From assembly GCF_004193775.1 (NCBI RefSeq), contig NC_041019.1, forward strand, positions 35,464,827 through 35,528,826: a stretch of DNA of 64,000 nt. Direction: 5' to 3'. This document shows, piece after piece, positions 47,478-58,876 of the stretch (position 1 is its first letter; every line of letters starts with the position of its first letter). This stretch comes from Glycine soja (taxonomy: Eukaryota > Streptophyta > Magnoliopsida > Fabales > Fabaceae). The notes under the pieces were generated by a model. It did no database searches and was not told the origin of the DNA. It saw nothing but the letters and a program-made list of their open reading frames with translations. The translations under genes were made by a program, and so were the position numbers.

Positions 47478-49077
47478 GGTAAATAGCCACTTTTGTCCCT
47501 CAATGTGTAATTTACTGACAAATGCACCCTGAAAGATGAAAATACAAAATTTAGTCCCTGAAAGTGTAAAATGTGTGACAAATATATCATGCCGTTAACT
47601 TTCGTCTGTCACCATTAATAAAGTCACCTATGTGGCACAGAAGGACAAATTTGTCACTGAAATGATGACTAACGTGGATTACCAGCATAAGGACATATTT
47701 GTCATAATATTTTTTTTTATTTTTCTTCTTTTCACTCCGTTGACAGATGTATCCCTGAAAGATGACAATATAAAATTTAGTTCCCGAAAGTATAAAAGTA
47801 CGACAAATATATCTGAATGTTAATAATAGATTGTGACTAATGATGATGATGATGATGATGATGATGATTATTATTATTATTATTTGTTTATAATTTAATG
47901 CTCATATTTGTTTAGTACTTATGTAATATATTTTTTAAATTGGCTTTTAATATATATTTTTTTATTATTTTGATTTTCTTGTCAAACCTTAATCTTTACA
48001 GTTAAAAAAGACTTTCTCTTATATCTTATAATTTTATCAAATTTTTACTAAATTTTTCATTTTTAATCTTTAAAATTATTCCATATCCCAATTTCAACTT
48101 AAGTAACCTTATATTTAGATTGAAAATAATATGTCGAGAGTTTTGAGTAAAAAAAACACAATCGGCTGCGAGACTAAATTTATTTATTTTGGAAAAAAAA
48201 TTGAATCAACTATTTTTTAAAAAAAAAATCACAAAATTTAAAGTAGATAAAACTAAAGTGGAATTAAAAAAAAAGTCTCACAAAATTTAATCAATTGAGT
48301 TATCATTTAAAAAAGAATAAAAGTCTTATATTTCTTGAAATTTTTTGTTTCTTCAATTAATTATTAATCTTTATTATTGGCTCTTCCATAATATGTCAAA
48401 TGGAATGCAAGGTCGTAACAGCCTCTAAATCAGCGAGAGATACAATTCTACGTTCCGCAAATAATAAACCTCTGTACTAGTTTTAATTTTTTTGAAGTTA
48501 ACCTCTGTATTAGTTTGAGCATTATTGTATTTTTTATTTAAATTTATTTGGGTTCTTTATTTGTCAGTAACTATTTTTTATTTCATTCATATTATGTATA
48601 AAAAGTTTTGTCTTGAATGCAAACACATAAGGTTTATCCACGAAATTCTTTCACATTTGAGGTATATATATACATTTTATTGATTAAGGAAAAAAACTTA
48701 TAATTTCACTTTAGTTCTATCTAGTTAAAATTTTCTGAGACTTTTTTTTAAAAAAAATAGTTGATTATATTATTTTTTAAAAATAAATAAATAAATAAAT
48801 TTGGTCATGCAGCTCGTTGTGTTTTTTCTACTCGAAACACTTGACATATTAATTTCAATATAAATATTAGAGTACTTAAGTTAGAATTGGGACATAGAAT
48901 AATTTTACAGATTAAAAGTGAGAAATTTAATAGAAATTTGATAAAATTATAAAATATAAGATAAAGTTTCTTTAATAGTAAATGTTAAGGTTTGATGAGG
49001 AAATCAAAATAATAATAATATATATATTGAAAGACAATTCAAAAATATATTGTATAAGTACTAAACGAATAGTAGTA

Positions 49078-49120
<43 letters not shown>

Positions 49121-49479
49121 TACAATCTATTATTAACGTCCAGATATATTTGTCATACTTCTTATACTTTTAGAGACTAAATTTTGTATTTTCATCTTTT
49201 AAGGGCACATTTGTCAGCGGAGTCGAAAGACGAAAAGTCAAAAAAATATTATAACAAATATGCCCCTATGCTGGCAATTCACGTTGCAATCATTTTCGTG
49301 ACAAATATGTCTTTATGTGCCACGTAGGCGACTTTATAAACGGTGACAGATGGAAGTTAATGGCAGGATATATTTGTCGCACTTTTTATACTTTCAAGAA
49401 CTAAATTTTGTATTTTGATCTTTCAGGGATATATTTGTTAACGAATTATATATTGAGGAACAAAAGTAACTTTTCTAAC
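47478..49479. mobile_element. Foldback element with about 0.8-kb inverted arms
   Basis: The left arm (about 47478-48275) and right arm (about 48690-49479) are near-complete reverse complements, separated by about 410 bp. Matching landmarks are CTTTTGT.CCTCAAT at the tips, AAAATACAAAATTTAGT, GCCACRTAGGYGACTTTAT and GTACTTATRYAATATATTTTT. A microsatellite lies at the mirrored position of each arm, (GAT)n(ATT)n at 47842-47885 and (AAT)n at 49079-49120. Each arm also repeats its AAGATGAAAATACAAAATTT segment internally. The length suggests a non-autonomous Mutator-like (long-TIR) or foldback element. No target duplication was confirmed and no transposase is present. Confidence 0.8.
49079..49120. 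repeat. (AAT)n microsatellite
   Basis: About 13 AAT units lie inside the right foldback arm. The mirrored site of the left arm holds a GAT/ATT run instead. Confidence 0.95.
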
Positions 49480-49713
49480 ATAAATTTAGACTTTTGACAT
49501 GACCCTTTTTTAATCTACAATGTATGTTTTTATAAAAGAAAGTTGATTCTATAAATAATGACACGTGAAGATCTTATATTCATTTTTTTCTAGAAATATT
49601 AAATGATATTATTGAATTAAATTATTAATTCAAATTAATATTATTCTATTATGTAAATAAATTCTATTTTATTATTGAACTATATTCAATTATTACTCAT
49701 CAACTATTTTATG

Positions 49714-51024
49714 ATGGGACGAGGGCGGCCGCCCAAAAAAAAAATCGGTGCCTCCGACACCAAAATCTCTGGTGGTTTCTTCTCCGGTAGATCATTCGGA
49801 TTCGCGAAGCCACAATGTCAGCAATACTAGATTGATTAATGAAGAAATTGTGGAAATTGAAACACTTGATGAAGATCCAGAAGCTCGGGATGAAGAAATA
49901 GTTGATGAGGTTCCTAAGGAATTCGAACCTGAAAAACCTAATCAAGCTGAATCTCAGGACGAAGGTCGAAAACTCTGGGTTGATGTGTTAAAGGATAACA
50001 GGAATCTGGCGAAGGGACGAGCAATGAAGTTCATAGCCCCCCAAGTCGTGGATGGGAAAATAGAAGTTTTAATTGAAGACGATGATATCAGATCTGAAGT
50101 TAAGTTCTGGGAATCTTCTTTGATTCTGTATGCAATGGGAGCTGATTTAAGTATGAATGCTGTTAAGAATTTTATGACTAGATCTTGGAACTTTGTTCAA
50201 TTGCCGGACATGTATTTCAATGATGAAGGGTATTTTATTCTACGCTTTAAATCGTTCAGAGATCATGATGAAGTTTGCTGAGAGGTCTGTATATGATTAG
50301 AAACATTCCTTTGTTGATTCGAGAATGGAGGCCAGGGTTTAAGATCAAGGATGAACTACTGCGAACCCTACCTATTTGGGTGAAACTTCCCCAACTCCCG
50401 ATCATATTGTGGGGTGATACGAGCTTGAATAAGATTGGGAGTGCCCTGGGTAATCCCATTATGACAGATGAGTGTACTGCAAATAGACTGCGAGTGTCCT
50501 ATGCGCGTATCCTTGTTGAAATGGATATTACAAATGAGCTTCCTCAAACAATTACCATTGCTGATAATGAAGGAGAAAAGATTCAACAAGCAATTGAGTA
50601 TGAATGGAGACCTCTATTTTGCAATAAGTGTCAAAAGGTAGGTCATAGCTGTGATAAGCCTAAGGTGAGGAAACAATGGAAACCAAAGCAAGTGAAACAA
50701 TCTGTGGCTAATGTGGAATTTAAGAAGGAAGAGGTTGATGATAGATGGTCTAATGCAGTGGGAAATGATAATAATGTTAAAGTAAAGACCAGTATGGATA
50801 TTGCAAGTACTTCTGCTGAGACTCCTTCTCCAGTGGCTGAGGATATCAGAAACAAGGATGTTGAAGCAGTTGTGGAAAAATGGATTGAGGTAATTAGAAG
50901 TGGTAGAGAAAGAGGAAAAAAGAAAGTTAATGATAGTTCTACAGGTTCAGTCTTATGTGATAATGGGTTTGATGCTCTAGAGATTTTGAAGGATCTCATA
51001 GAGTTTCAAAACACTGGTCAATGA
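49714..51024 (+). pseudogene. LINE ORF1 (DUF4283 and CCHC knuckle)
   Basis: The start is probably ATG at 49714 (MGRGRPPKKK). A run of ten A at 49735-49744 shifts the frame to that of 49748-50279. A second one-base loss near 50274 shifts it again to 50275-51024. The middle part is the DUF4283 RNA-binding region (KLWVDVLKDNRNLAKGRAMK ... GYFILRF ... GLYMIRNIPLLIREW). A zinc knuckle CNKCQKVGHSC follows near 50620-50655. ORF1 proteins of plant L1 elements bind their RNA in a ribonucleoprotein. Two frameshifts make this copy non-functional. Confidence 0.8.
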
Positions 51025-52515
51025 TTATTTCTTGGAATCTTAGGGGGCTGAATAAAATGGGGAAGTTAAGGGAGACTAGCTCCCGTCTCCTTAACCTTCA
51101 CCCCAAAATTGCAATTCTGTTAGAAACTAGAGTAAAGTGTGATAAAGCTAAGAAAGTTAGAGACTATCTTAACCTCAGAGGTAAGTACCTTGACAACTAT
51201 CAAGCTCATTATAATGGCAGGATCTGGATTTTTTGGGATGACAGTTATAAGGACATCAGACTGGTGAAGTGTACATCTCAGATGATACACTGTGGAGTCT
51301 ATGATGTTAATGGTAATTTCCAAAACTGGATGACAGCCATCTATGCTATGAATCAGCTGGACCAAAGAAGGAAGTTGTGGGAGGACTTGGAGCACATTCA
51401 TAATAGCCAACAAGGGCCATGGTTCCTTATGGGTGATTTTAACAACTTGACAAAGTCCATGGATAGGGTTGGGGGAAACTTGGTGACTGAGAGAGAGTAT
51501 GTAGATCTCAGGAATTTGATGGATCATGCTGGGCTTTTTGAGAAGGATAGTACAGGGGAATATTTTACTTGGACAAATAAACATTCTATAGGTACTATCT
51601 AGTAAAAAATTGATCATGTTCTTGGTAATATTGATTGGCTGCAGGATAATACAGATGTGAAACTAGAGATTCTCCCTCCTAGTATATTTGATCACTGTTT
51701 ACTTTGTTTGTCTGACCAGAAGAATAATAGAACTTTACACACTAAATTCAAGTTTACTAATAGTGTGGTAAAGGTGGCTGGTTATTAGGATATTGTTAGG
51801 CAGAGTTGGAATAAAGCTTATGTTGGCAGACCTATGGTTAGACTTTGGTACAAACTTATGAGGTTGCAGGCTCCTCTTATCAAATTGAGCAAACAGTTCT
51901 CTCATCTTCATATGTCCATTGTTCAAGCTAGGACTGAGTTACTAAAAGCACAGGAGGAGCTAACTATGGACAGAATGAATAGAGGGAATATTGAGAAGGT
52001 GAAGAAGTATATTGATGAAGTGATCTACCTGCAGGAACTTAATGATAATATGCAGAGACAGAGGATGAAACTGGATTGGCTTAGAGAAGGTGATACAAAT
52101 TCAGCTTTTTTCTATGCCTACCTCAATTCTAGAAATGTAGCTACCCACATTAGTCAACTTCAAAAGGAGAATGGGACTTATATTCAGAATCCTGCTGATA
52201 TAGAGAAGGAGGTTTGTGAATTTTATGGTAAGTTGTATGGAACTCGAGAACAAAGTGTGAGCATGATTGATATTAATGCTATGAGGGAGGGACCCCAGTT
52301 GACTATGGTGCAGAGAGCTGACCTAATTACCCCTGTAACTGTTGTTGAAATAAAGAATGCTATTAAAGGGATTGGTGATCTAAAGAGCCCTGATATTGAT
52401 GGGTATGGAGGAAAATTCTTCAAGGCAAGTTTGGACATCATTGAAAAGGATGTTGTAGAAGCTGTCCAAGAATTCTTTGAGCATAATGTGCTTTACAAAA
52501 GATTTAATGAACACT
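51021..52515 (+). pseudogene. LINE ORF2: APE endonuclease and start of reverse transcriptase
   Basis: ORF2 begins ATG at 51021, overlapping the ORF1 stop by four bases, a usual ORF1/ORF2 arrangement. The endonuclease shows NLRGLN, LLETRV, MGDFNN and FTWTNK, then KIDHVL, covering the catalytic Asn, Glu and Asp positions. The linker has DWLREGDTNSAFF, and the RT begins at LKSPDIDGYGGKFFK. In-frame stops lie at about 51600-51605 (TAG TAA) and 51787, with no frameshift. The catalytic YADD box is missing because the sequence ends first. Confidence 0.82.
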
Positions 52516-52559
52516 TGATCTCATTCAGAAATTCTAGTGCAAATCAATCACCTTGTATT

Positions 52560-54207
52560 TCATAATCTTCATCAGAATGGCAAGGAGAGTTTGAACTTAA
52601 ATATTGTTTTTCATCCCCTGGAATTAAAGACAACATAAAATAATTTACTTCTTCAATAGTTTCTAAAGTTGGAATGAGGCTTGCTCTGTCTTCAAAGAAA
52701 TTTGGAAGATTCAAATTTTCCAATATGTTTGAATACACAAAAACAACCAATGAAAGCAGTGGTTTATCATTGTCTTAAACCAAAAGATCAATTGGTATTC
52801 CAATGTCACTTTCACCTTTGTCATCTGAATCTATGTCACCATTACCAATTTGAAGAATCCAATTAGCAATTTTTTTTTAATCTCATTAGCTATGTGATTT
52901 GTGTTGGCAGTGGTCAGTCTCATGTTTTGTTTCAATTTCAACACTTTGCAATGATTCCATAATTTTGATGAGTTAATTGATGCATTAAGGATATCTTATT
53001 TTGATCCCTTTCTAACAATTGGTAGAATTTGTCTAAAATCAACTCCTAAAATAATAACTTTTCCACCAAACGGTTTGTATTTGTTTTCTTTACACTTACA
53101 ACGCATCAAATCCTACAAACTGCGGTCCAAAACCTCAAAACGATATTTATTCATCATTGGCACTTCATCCCAAATAATTAATTTAGTTTCAATAAGAAGC
53201 TTTGCACGAAGACTACCTTGAGCTATAATACATGTTGATTCCTCAGTCATTAATAATGGAATTGAAAAAGTGGAATGAGTTGTTCTTCCACCAAGGAGAA
53301 GCAAACTGGCAATACCACTGGATGCAACATTCAATACAATCTTCTTTTGGGCTCTAGTAGTAGCTAACAATATATTTCAAAGGAAAGTCTTCCCAATTCC
53401 ACCATAACCATAAAGGAAGAAAATCTGGCAAGGATTAGAAAACACAGCTTCAATGATCTGATTGTAGACATCTAACTACTCTTCTGCCAACAATTTCAAT
53501 AGAGTAGAATGGAGCTCAATTAACTTATTTGTGTCATAATTGAGTTGTTCTACAATGAATTTGTTTTCATAGAAATCAAAGTTAGAACTATCTGGACATG
53601 GTAGAGAAGTATAATCTTTTAAAGATATTCCATTCGAATTGAGTAGCTTCTCAATTTCTATAAGACAAAGCTCCTTCAACTCACTATCTTCAATGTGAAG
53701 ACCTGTAACAAATAAAAATGCTTTACAAAAGTATGTGTTGCAAACATAAGTACATTTTAATATATAAGATATAATGCAGAAAGAAACATTTTAATATTAT
53801 TTTGGAAAAACACTAAATTTGTAAAGCTTAAAATAAAGTCTACATTAAAACTCCACATAAGCAGTTTGTAGATTTAGACATATGAATCTAAAAGTGACAT
53901 GAACTTTACTTAGAATATTTAGTTGTCTTCTCTTTTGGTAGACAATTCCATCTGGCAGTCCATACCACATCTGGTTTTGTCATTGTATTCATGAATAACA
54001 TTGTAACAAAAAGTCACTTTAGTTGGTTTCCGGAACTTGTCTCATTGGCTTCTTTAATTCCATCAATATACTCTCTATCATTCATTAGCAACCCCAAAAC
54101 ATAAAATGCATCTTGAAAACTGCCATAGATTTTTCCATTGACAGTTTTGATACTGTTGTAATCAACACAACCCTGCTGATTCATGAAAAGTATTCTCATG
54201 TAGTATA
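52560..54207 (-). pseudogene. Helitron PIF1-type helicase domain, C-terminally truncated
   Basis: In minus-strand order: LYYMRILFMNQQGC, KTVNGKIYGSFQDAFYVLGL and YIDGIKEANETSSGNQL (54014-54207). An intron-like gap follows (about 53705-53900, ending TTACAG). Then come ELCLIEIEKLLNSNG, Walker A GYGGIGKTF (about 53390-53420), Walker B LIIWDEVPMMNK (about 53150-53185), ILGVDFRQILPIVRKGS (about 53000-53045) and LKLKQNMRL. PIF1-type helicases unwind DNA 5'-3' during rolling-circle transposition. Several stops are present. The C-terminal motifs (INKSQGQ, ALSR) are absent because the sequence ends at about 52530. Confidence 0.85.
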
Positions 54208-54212
54208 ACTCG

Positions 54213-55797
54213 TGTCGCAACCTGCCCTTCGGCGGGAGGGCGACGCGAGACTCATGGATGCGTCTTCCAAGGAAGGAAAACACGCAAATTCGCCACCAAC
54301 GTTTATTTGAGGAAAACACTAGAAAAACAAAAAAGATGATGGCCTGCGTGTTTTGAAAATGAGGGTTCGGGAGTCATTTACTCACGGGGAAGGTATTAGC
54401 ACCCCACGCGCCCGTCATAAGGGATGGTAGCCTCTAATCAAGTGTGCAAAACATGACTTCAAAATTATGTATTTTCCCTTTTTATGCTTTTTTTATGTAT
54501 TTCCTCTTATATATATATATATATATTTTATTTTTTATTTTATTTTTTTTGGGGGTCGACAAGGGTATTGCCCTTGCTCCTACATATCCTCCGGTGCGAT
54601 GAGGAAATAAGACCTACGTAGTTCTTTAAGAACTGAAGGTTTGTTTGTAACATTGATTTTATCTTTTTGAAATATTGATTTTAATTATGGACAAAAGTCG
54701 TTTAAGGCATTGGACCTTTGAAACGATCTTTTGATTTTTGAAAAGAGAGAATCGTCAAGGCGTTGGGCCTTTGAATGATCTCTTGATTTTTGAAGGGAGA
54801 GAAACGTTAAGGCGTTGGGCCTTTGAACGATCTCTCGATTTTTTTTGGACGAAATGAAGAAGTTTATGAGTTGGTTTTATTTGGTTTTGGCTGATTAATC
54901 TTCAATCCTTTTTTAGAGATAACTTGCGACGCTAATGACCGATTAAAACTTATTTTACATTGATGAAAAGAGTTTACTATACAAACGATCGGTCGAAACT
55001 TATTTAAACAGTGATTAAGTGAGATTACAACACAAACGATCAGTCGAAACTCGCTTTAAACAAAGAAAAAGATCACCGATGATCAAAGAAGGAGATAAAG
55101 ATGCACAAAACAATAAAGGGGACCCCTAAGAGTCCATAAATCAAATTCAAATCCTTAAAAGCAAGCACTAATCGGATGAAGAACGAAGAACGAACGAAGA
55201 ACGACCGAAGAAAGAACAACGAACGGTGTAGGAATCGCTCATGGAAACGTTACGAAAGCGCCTCGACCTTGATTTTCTTCTTCTTTCTCCTTCTTTTTCA
55301 CTAATTTTAAGTGAAATATGCTTGCCAAGGGTGCTGAACCCCTTCCCCTCAGCCTCCCACGCCTATTTATCGTAAAATAGGGGGAGGAGCTTGCCGCCCA
55401 ACTCGCCCAGGCGAGCTGGTGGCTTATTCCAGAAGCTACTTGCTCGCCTCGGCGAGCTGGTTTCTTCCCTCCTAAGTTATCTAGTGGGCCCAGGGGCTAA
55501 GGAATGTTCCATAATGGACCATTTTGCCCTTATCTTGAGTTTCTTGCCCACTTCCTTCTGAAACATCATGAAACCCTACGGATCACGCAGTGATCGCTGT
55601 TAAGCAGCTCAACTCGGCTGGAAAAAAACCCCACGTTGACAAAAATTGCCCCCATTATGAGTATCTTACTCATTTATTTCCGTAACGTCGTGAAACCCTA
55701 CGGATTGTGGAGTGATTGATGTTAAGTAGCTCAATTTGATTGGCGAAAATCCGCATTTTGATGAAAAATTGTTCCCGGACAAAATTAGGGTATGACA
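54213..55797 (-). repeat. 3' LTR (left) of the Tat-like element
   Basis: It is 1585 bp with TG...CA ends. The repeated segment AATCGTCAAGGCGTTGGGCC / GAACGATCTC occurs three times at 54690-54840. The AGCTCGCCCAGGCGAGCTGG-type palindromes lie at 55400-55460. It closely matches 18245-18425 plus 28803-29694. Confidence 0.88.
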
Positions 55798-55983
55798 ATT
55801 GCCCCTCTTTATTTATCTTTTATTGGAGGTAAAAGGAAAGTAAAGATAAGACACTAATTTCGTTTGAGCTGACTTTCCACCTGACCGACCACTAGCCCAA
55901 TCAGGGAAACCTGTCAAAAGAAAGAGCATAAGAGACATCAGGTGTATCAGCAAAAGCCTTGGTGCTTGGAAAGCGATAAAAGT

Positions 55984-56205
55984 GGATGACCGTGACGGTC
56001 TCCGCATGCCACCAGACTCAGTTGTCTCAGGATAGCAGGGGAGACTTCAGTAGCCTCAATCGACAAACATTGAGTCTTCGACAAAGGGAGTAGATGACCA
56101 TATTGGTCTCTGCGTGCCACCGGACTTGAGTGTCTCTGGATAGCAAAGGGAGACTTCAGTAGACTCAATCGATAGACATTGAGTCTATGACAAAGGGAGC
56201 AAATG
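55984..56205 (-). repeat. Two-unit tandem repeat in the Tat-like 3' region
   Basis: Two copies of about 105 bp share GGTCTCYGCRTGCCACC.GACT, GGGAGACTTCAGTAG and CTCAATCGAYARACATTGAG. It lies in the same position relative to the 3' LTR as the 29800-31080 array in the other Tat-like element. The monomer is quite different apart from an ACATTGAGTC phrase. Confidence 0.8.
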
Positions 56206-56699
56206 ACTCTTGTTCTTGATAACTCACCTTTCTCTCAAAAAGACAAACTCTTAGGAATGATAAAATGAGGTCACATGAATGTCTATACTTTTTATTTGAA
56301 ACACAGTCAATCAAACGTCCCTTTTTCTTTGTACTTCTTTGTTTTTGTTTTTGTTTTTTTTTTGTTTTTACTTTTTGTCTTGAACTTTACTCGTCATTTT
56401 ACAACACCCTCACCAAACGAGAAATTTCTGATTGAATAGTCTTGGAAGTCAAAACTCAGGAGCGCAAGTCGCTTTGAGCAAACAAACCAACGGCTTACAC
56501 TCACATTCCAGTGGAAGTTAAATAAGCAAAGATGTAATTATGAGAGGATGAGAGACAAGGATGTCAAATTTATCCATGTTATTAGCATTGCAACTGTTGT
56601 TTACAGTAATGGCATAAACTTGAAAATCCTAATGAGCCATTGGAGACATCTAACAACAATCTTCAAAATCGCCCCATGTATAGTGTCGCTTGCCAACGT

Positions 56700-57146
56700 C
56701 AGAATTCACAAGCGATTCTCTTTAAACTTCAGCCAGCCCGCATCAATTAGACCTTGCACCTTATGTTTCAAGGTCCTACAATGCTCAATGGAATGCCCTA
56801 GAACTCCTCCATGGTAAGCACATGTTGCATTTGAGTTGTATCCTTGGAAAAATGGAGGTTGAGGAACCTTGGCTTGGGTTATGGCTACCATTGAATTATC
56901 GAGTAGATATGGGAGCAAGTTAGCATAGGTCACCAGAATTGGGGTGAATTCTATAGGCTTTTTCGCTGGAAAACTCCCTCCCTGGTTGGTGTTTTGGTTT
57001 GTGTTAAGGGTGGTGTTTGGCATTGGATGTGCAGCGGGCGGGCTTTGTGGCTGATTTAGGGGTGGCCTTCGTGGTTGATTGGGTGATGGGTAATGAGAAG
57101 GGCTGATATTGGCTGAGTAATGACATTGTTGGGCTAGTGGAAAACG
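56700..57146 (-). pseudogene. Gag fragment of the Tat-like element
   Basis: The minus-strand frame reads AQQCHYSANISPSHYPSPNQ, then a Pro-rich stretch, FTPILVTYANLLPYLLDNSM, ITQAKVPQPPFFQGYNSNAT and CAYHGGVLGHSIEHCRTLKH. The last is the C..H....H..C region seen in Tat-type gag proteins of legumes. It is followed by LIDAGWLKF. The N-terminal side is cut at 57147, where LTR sequence begins directly. Confidence 0.75.
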
Positions 57147-57263
57147 CGCGGGAGGGCGATGCGAGACTCCTAAGGGTCCATAAATCAAATTCAAATCCTT
57201 AAAAGCAGGCACTAACCGGATGAAGAACGATGAACGATGAAGAACGACCGAAGAACAAACGAT

Positions 57264-58876
57264 TGTGGAAGCAAAGCTTCATGATGAATCAACAATGATT
57301 CAAAGGTGTTTTGATGATAACAATGATGACAACAAAAGATGATGACAAAAGTGATGAACAAAAAGCTCAAAAGATCAAAGAACATCTCAAGTGAATCAAG
57401 AACAAGTCAAGAGTTCAAGAATCAAGAAGAATTCAAGACTCAAGAAGAAAGCCTACAAACAAGAATCAAGATTCAAGATTCAAGATCTTAAGAATCAAGA
57501 TCAAGATTCAAGACTCAAGATTCAAGAATAAAGAAAGGACTCAATCAAGATAAGTATTAAAAAGTTTTTCAAAACTTTGAATAGCACATGAGTTTTTGAC
57601 AAAACCTTTACCAAAGAGTTTTTACTCTCTGGTAATCGATTACCATATTGTTGTAATCGATTACCAGTAGCAAAATGAGTTTGAAAATGTTTTTAAACTG
57701 AATTTACAACGTTTCAAATATTTTCAAAAGGTTGTAATCGATTACAATGTTTTGGTAATCGATTACCAGTGTCCTTGAACATTGAAATTCAAATTTAAAA
57801 GTGAAGAGTCACATTGTTTCACTCAAAAGCTTTGTGTAATCGATTACACATATTTGGTAATCGATTACCAGTGTTTGTTTCTGAAAAATCTAAAGATGTA
57901 ACTCTTCAAAAAGGTTTTGACTCTTTCAAATGGGTTTTAAGTTTTTCTAAAAGTTATAACTCTTCTGAATGGCCTTCTTGACCAGACATGAAGAGTCTAT
58001 AAAAGCAAGGCTTTGTTTTGAATTTTTAAAAATCAAGTCTTTCTAACAATCTCATACAATCCTTGAATCTCTTTGAATCTCTTTGAAACTTCTTCTTCTT
58101 CTTTGTACCAAACGCTTTCTGAAGTTTTCTGGTTTTCTAAACCTTGAAAACTTGTGTTATTCATCCTTTTTATTCTCTTCTCTCTTTGCCAAAAAGAATT
58201 CGCCAATGACTAACCGCCTGAATTCTTTTGTGTCTCCCTTCTTCCTTGTCAAAGAATTCAAAACGACATAGTCTGAGAATTCTTTTGATTCTTCCCATTC
58301 CCTAATACAAAAGCGTTCAAAGGTTTAACTGCTTGAGAATTCTTTTGTATCCCCATTCACAAAGTATCAAAGGTGTAACAGCTTGAGATCTTTGTCTTAA
58401 CACATTGGAGGGTACATCCTTTGTGGTACAAGTAGAGGGTACATCTACTTGGGTTTGACTGAGAACAAGAGAGGGTACATCTCTTGTGGATCAGTTCTAG
58501 TGGAGGGTACATCCACTAGGTTCAAAGAGAACAAGGGAGGGTACATCCCTTATGGATCTTTGCTTGTAAAAGGATTTTTACAAGGTTGAAAGAAATCCCA
58601 AGGACCGCAGGTCGCTTGGGGACTGGAGGTAGGCACGGGTTGTTGCCGAACCAGTATAAAAATCCTTGTGTGTTTGTTTCCTTCTTCCCTACTCTTTTAC
58701 TTTCCGCTGTGCATTTAATTTCCGCTTTTACTTTCTGTTAAGTTTCTCTTCTACTCCTCTTTCTCTTAACAATTTAGTAAAAGCCTTAAAAGAGTAATTT
58801 TTTTTAATTAGTAAAGGTTTAGGAATAATTAATTCAACCCCCCTTCTTAATTAATCTGAGGCCACTCGATCCAACA
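57264..58876 (+). mobile_element. Solo LTR, family C, copy 2
   Basis: The target duplication is ACGAT (57259-57263 and 58877-58881). The ends are TGTGGAAGCAAAGC and ...CTCGATCCAACA; length 1613 bp. It carries three palindrome pairs (57632-57664, 57734-57766, 57836-57868) and hairpins at 58403-58552. A TATA-like CCAGTATAAAAA follows at about 58650. An AAGATTCAAGATTCAAGA-type simple repeat lies at 57410-57540. Confidence 0.9.
58403..58552 (+). repeat. Row of hairpins with constant loop in LTR copy 2
   Basis: The loop GGGTACA is fixed. The stems are CAAGTAGA/TCTACTTG (58429-58451), ACAAGAGA/TCTCTTGT (58465-58487), CTAGTGGA/TCCACTAG (58497-58519), AAGGGA/TCCCTT (58533-58551) and a weak first one near 58401-58425. 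The order is the reverse complement of that in copy 1. Confidence 0.88.

Larger units (their letters stand above)
49690..52515 (+). mobile_element. L1-type LINE, 3'-truncated
   Basis: ORF1 and the 5' part of ORF2 are present, but the reverse transcriptase is cut shortly after its start. It ends at about 52515, where minus-strand Helitron sequence begins. LINEs normally lose their 5' ends, so a lost 3' end points to a later deletion or insertion. The 5' boundary is estimated from the ORF1 start and the AT-rich flank. Confidence 0.8.

Noticed and set aside
48982..49173. ORF with a run of asparagines
   Set aside because: It is simply the AAT microsatellite translated inside the foldback arm.
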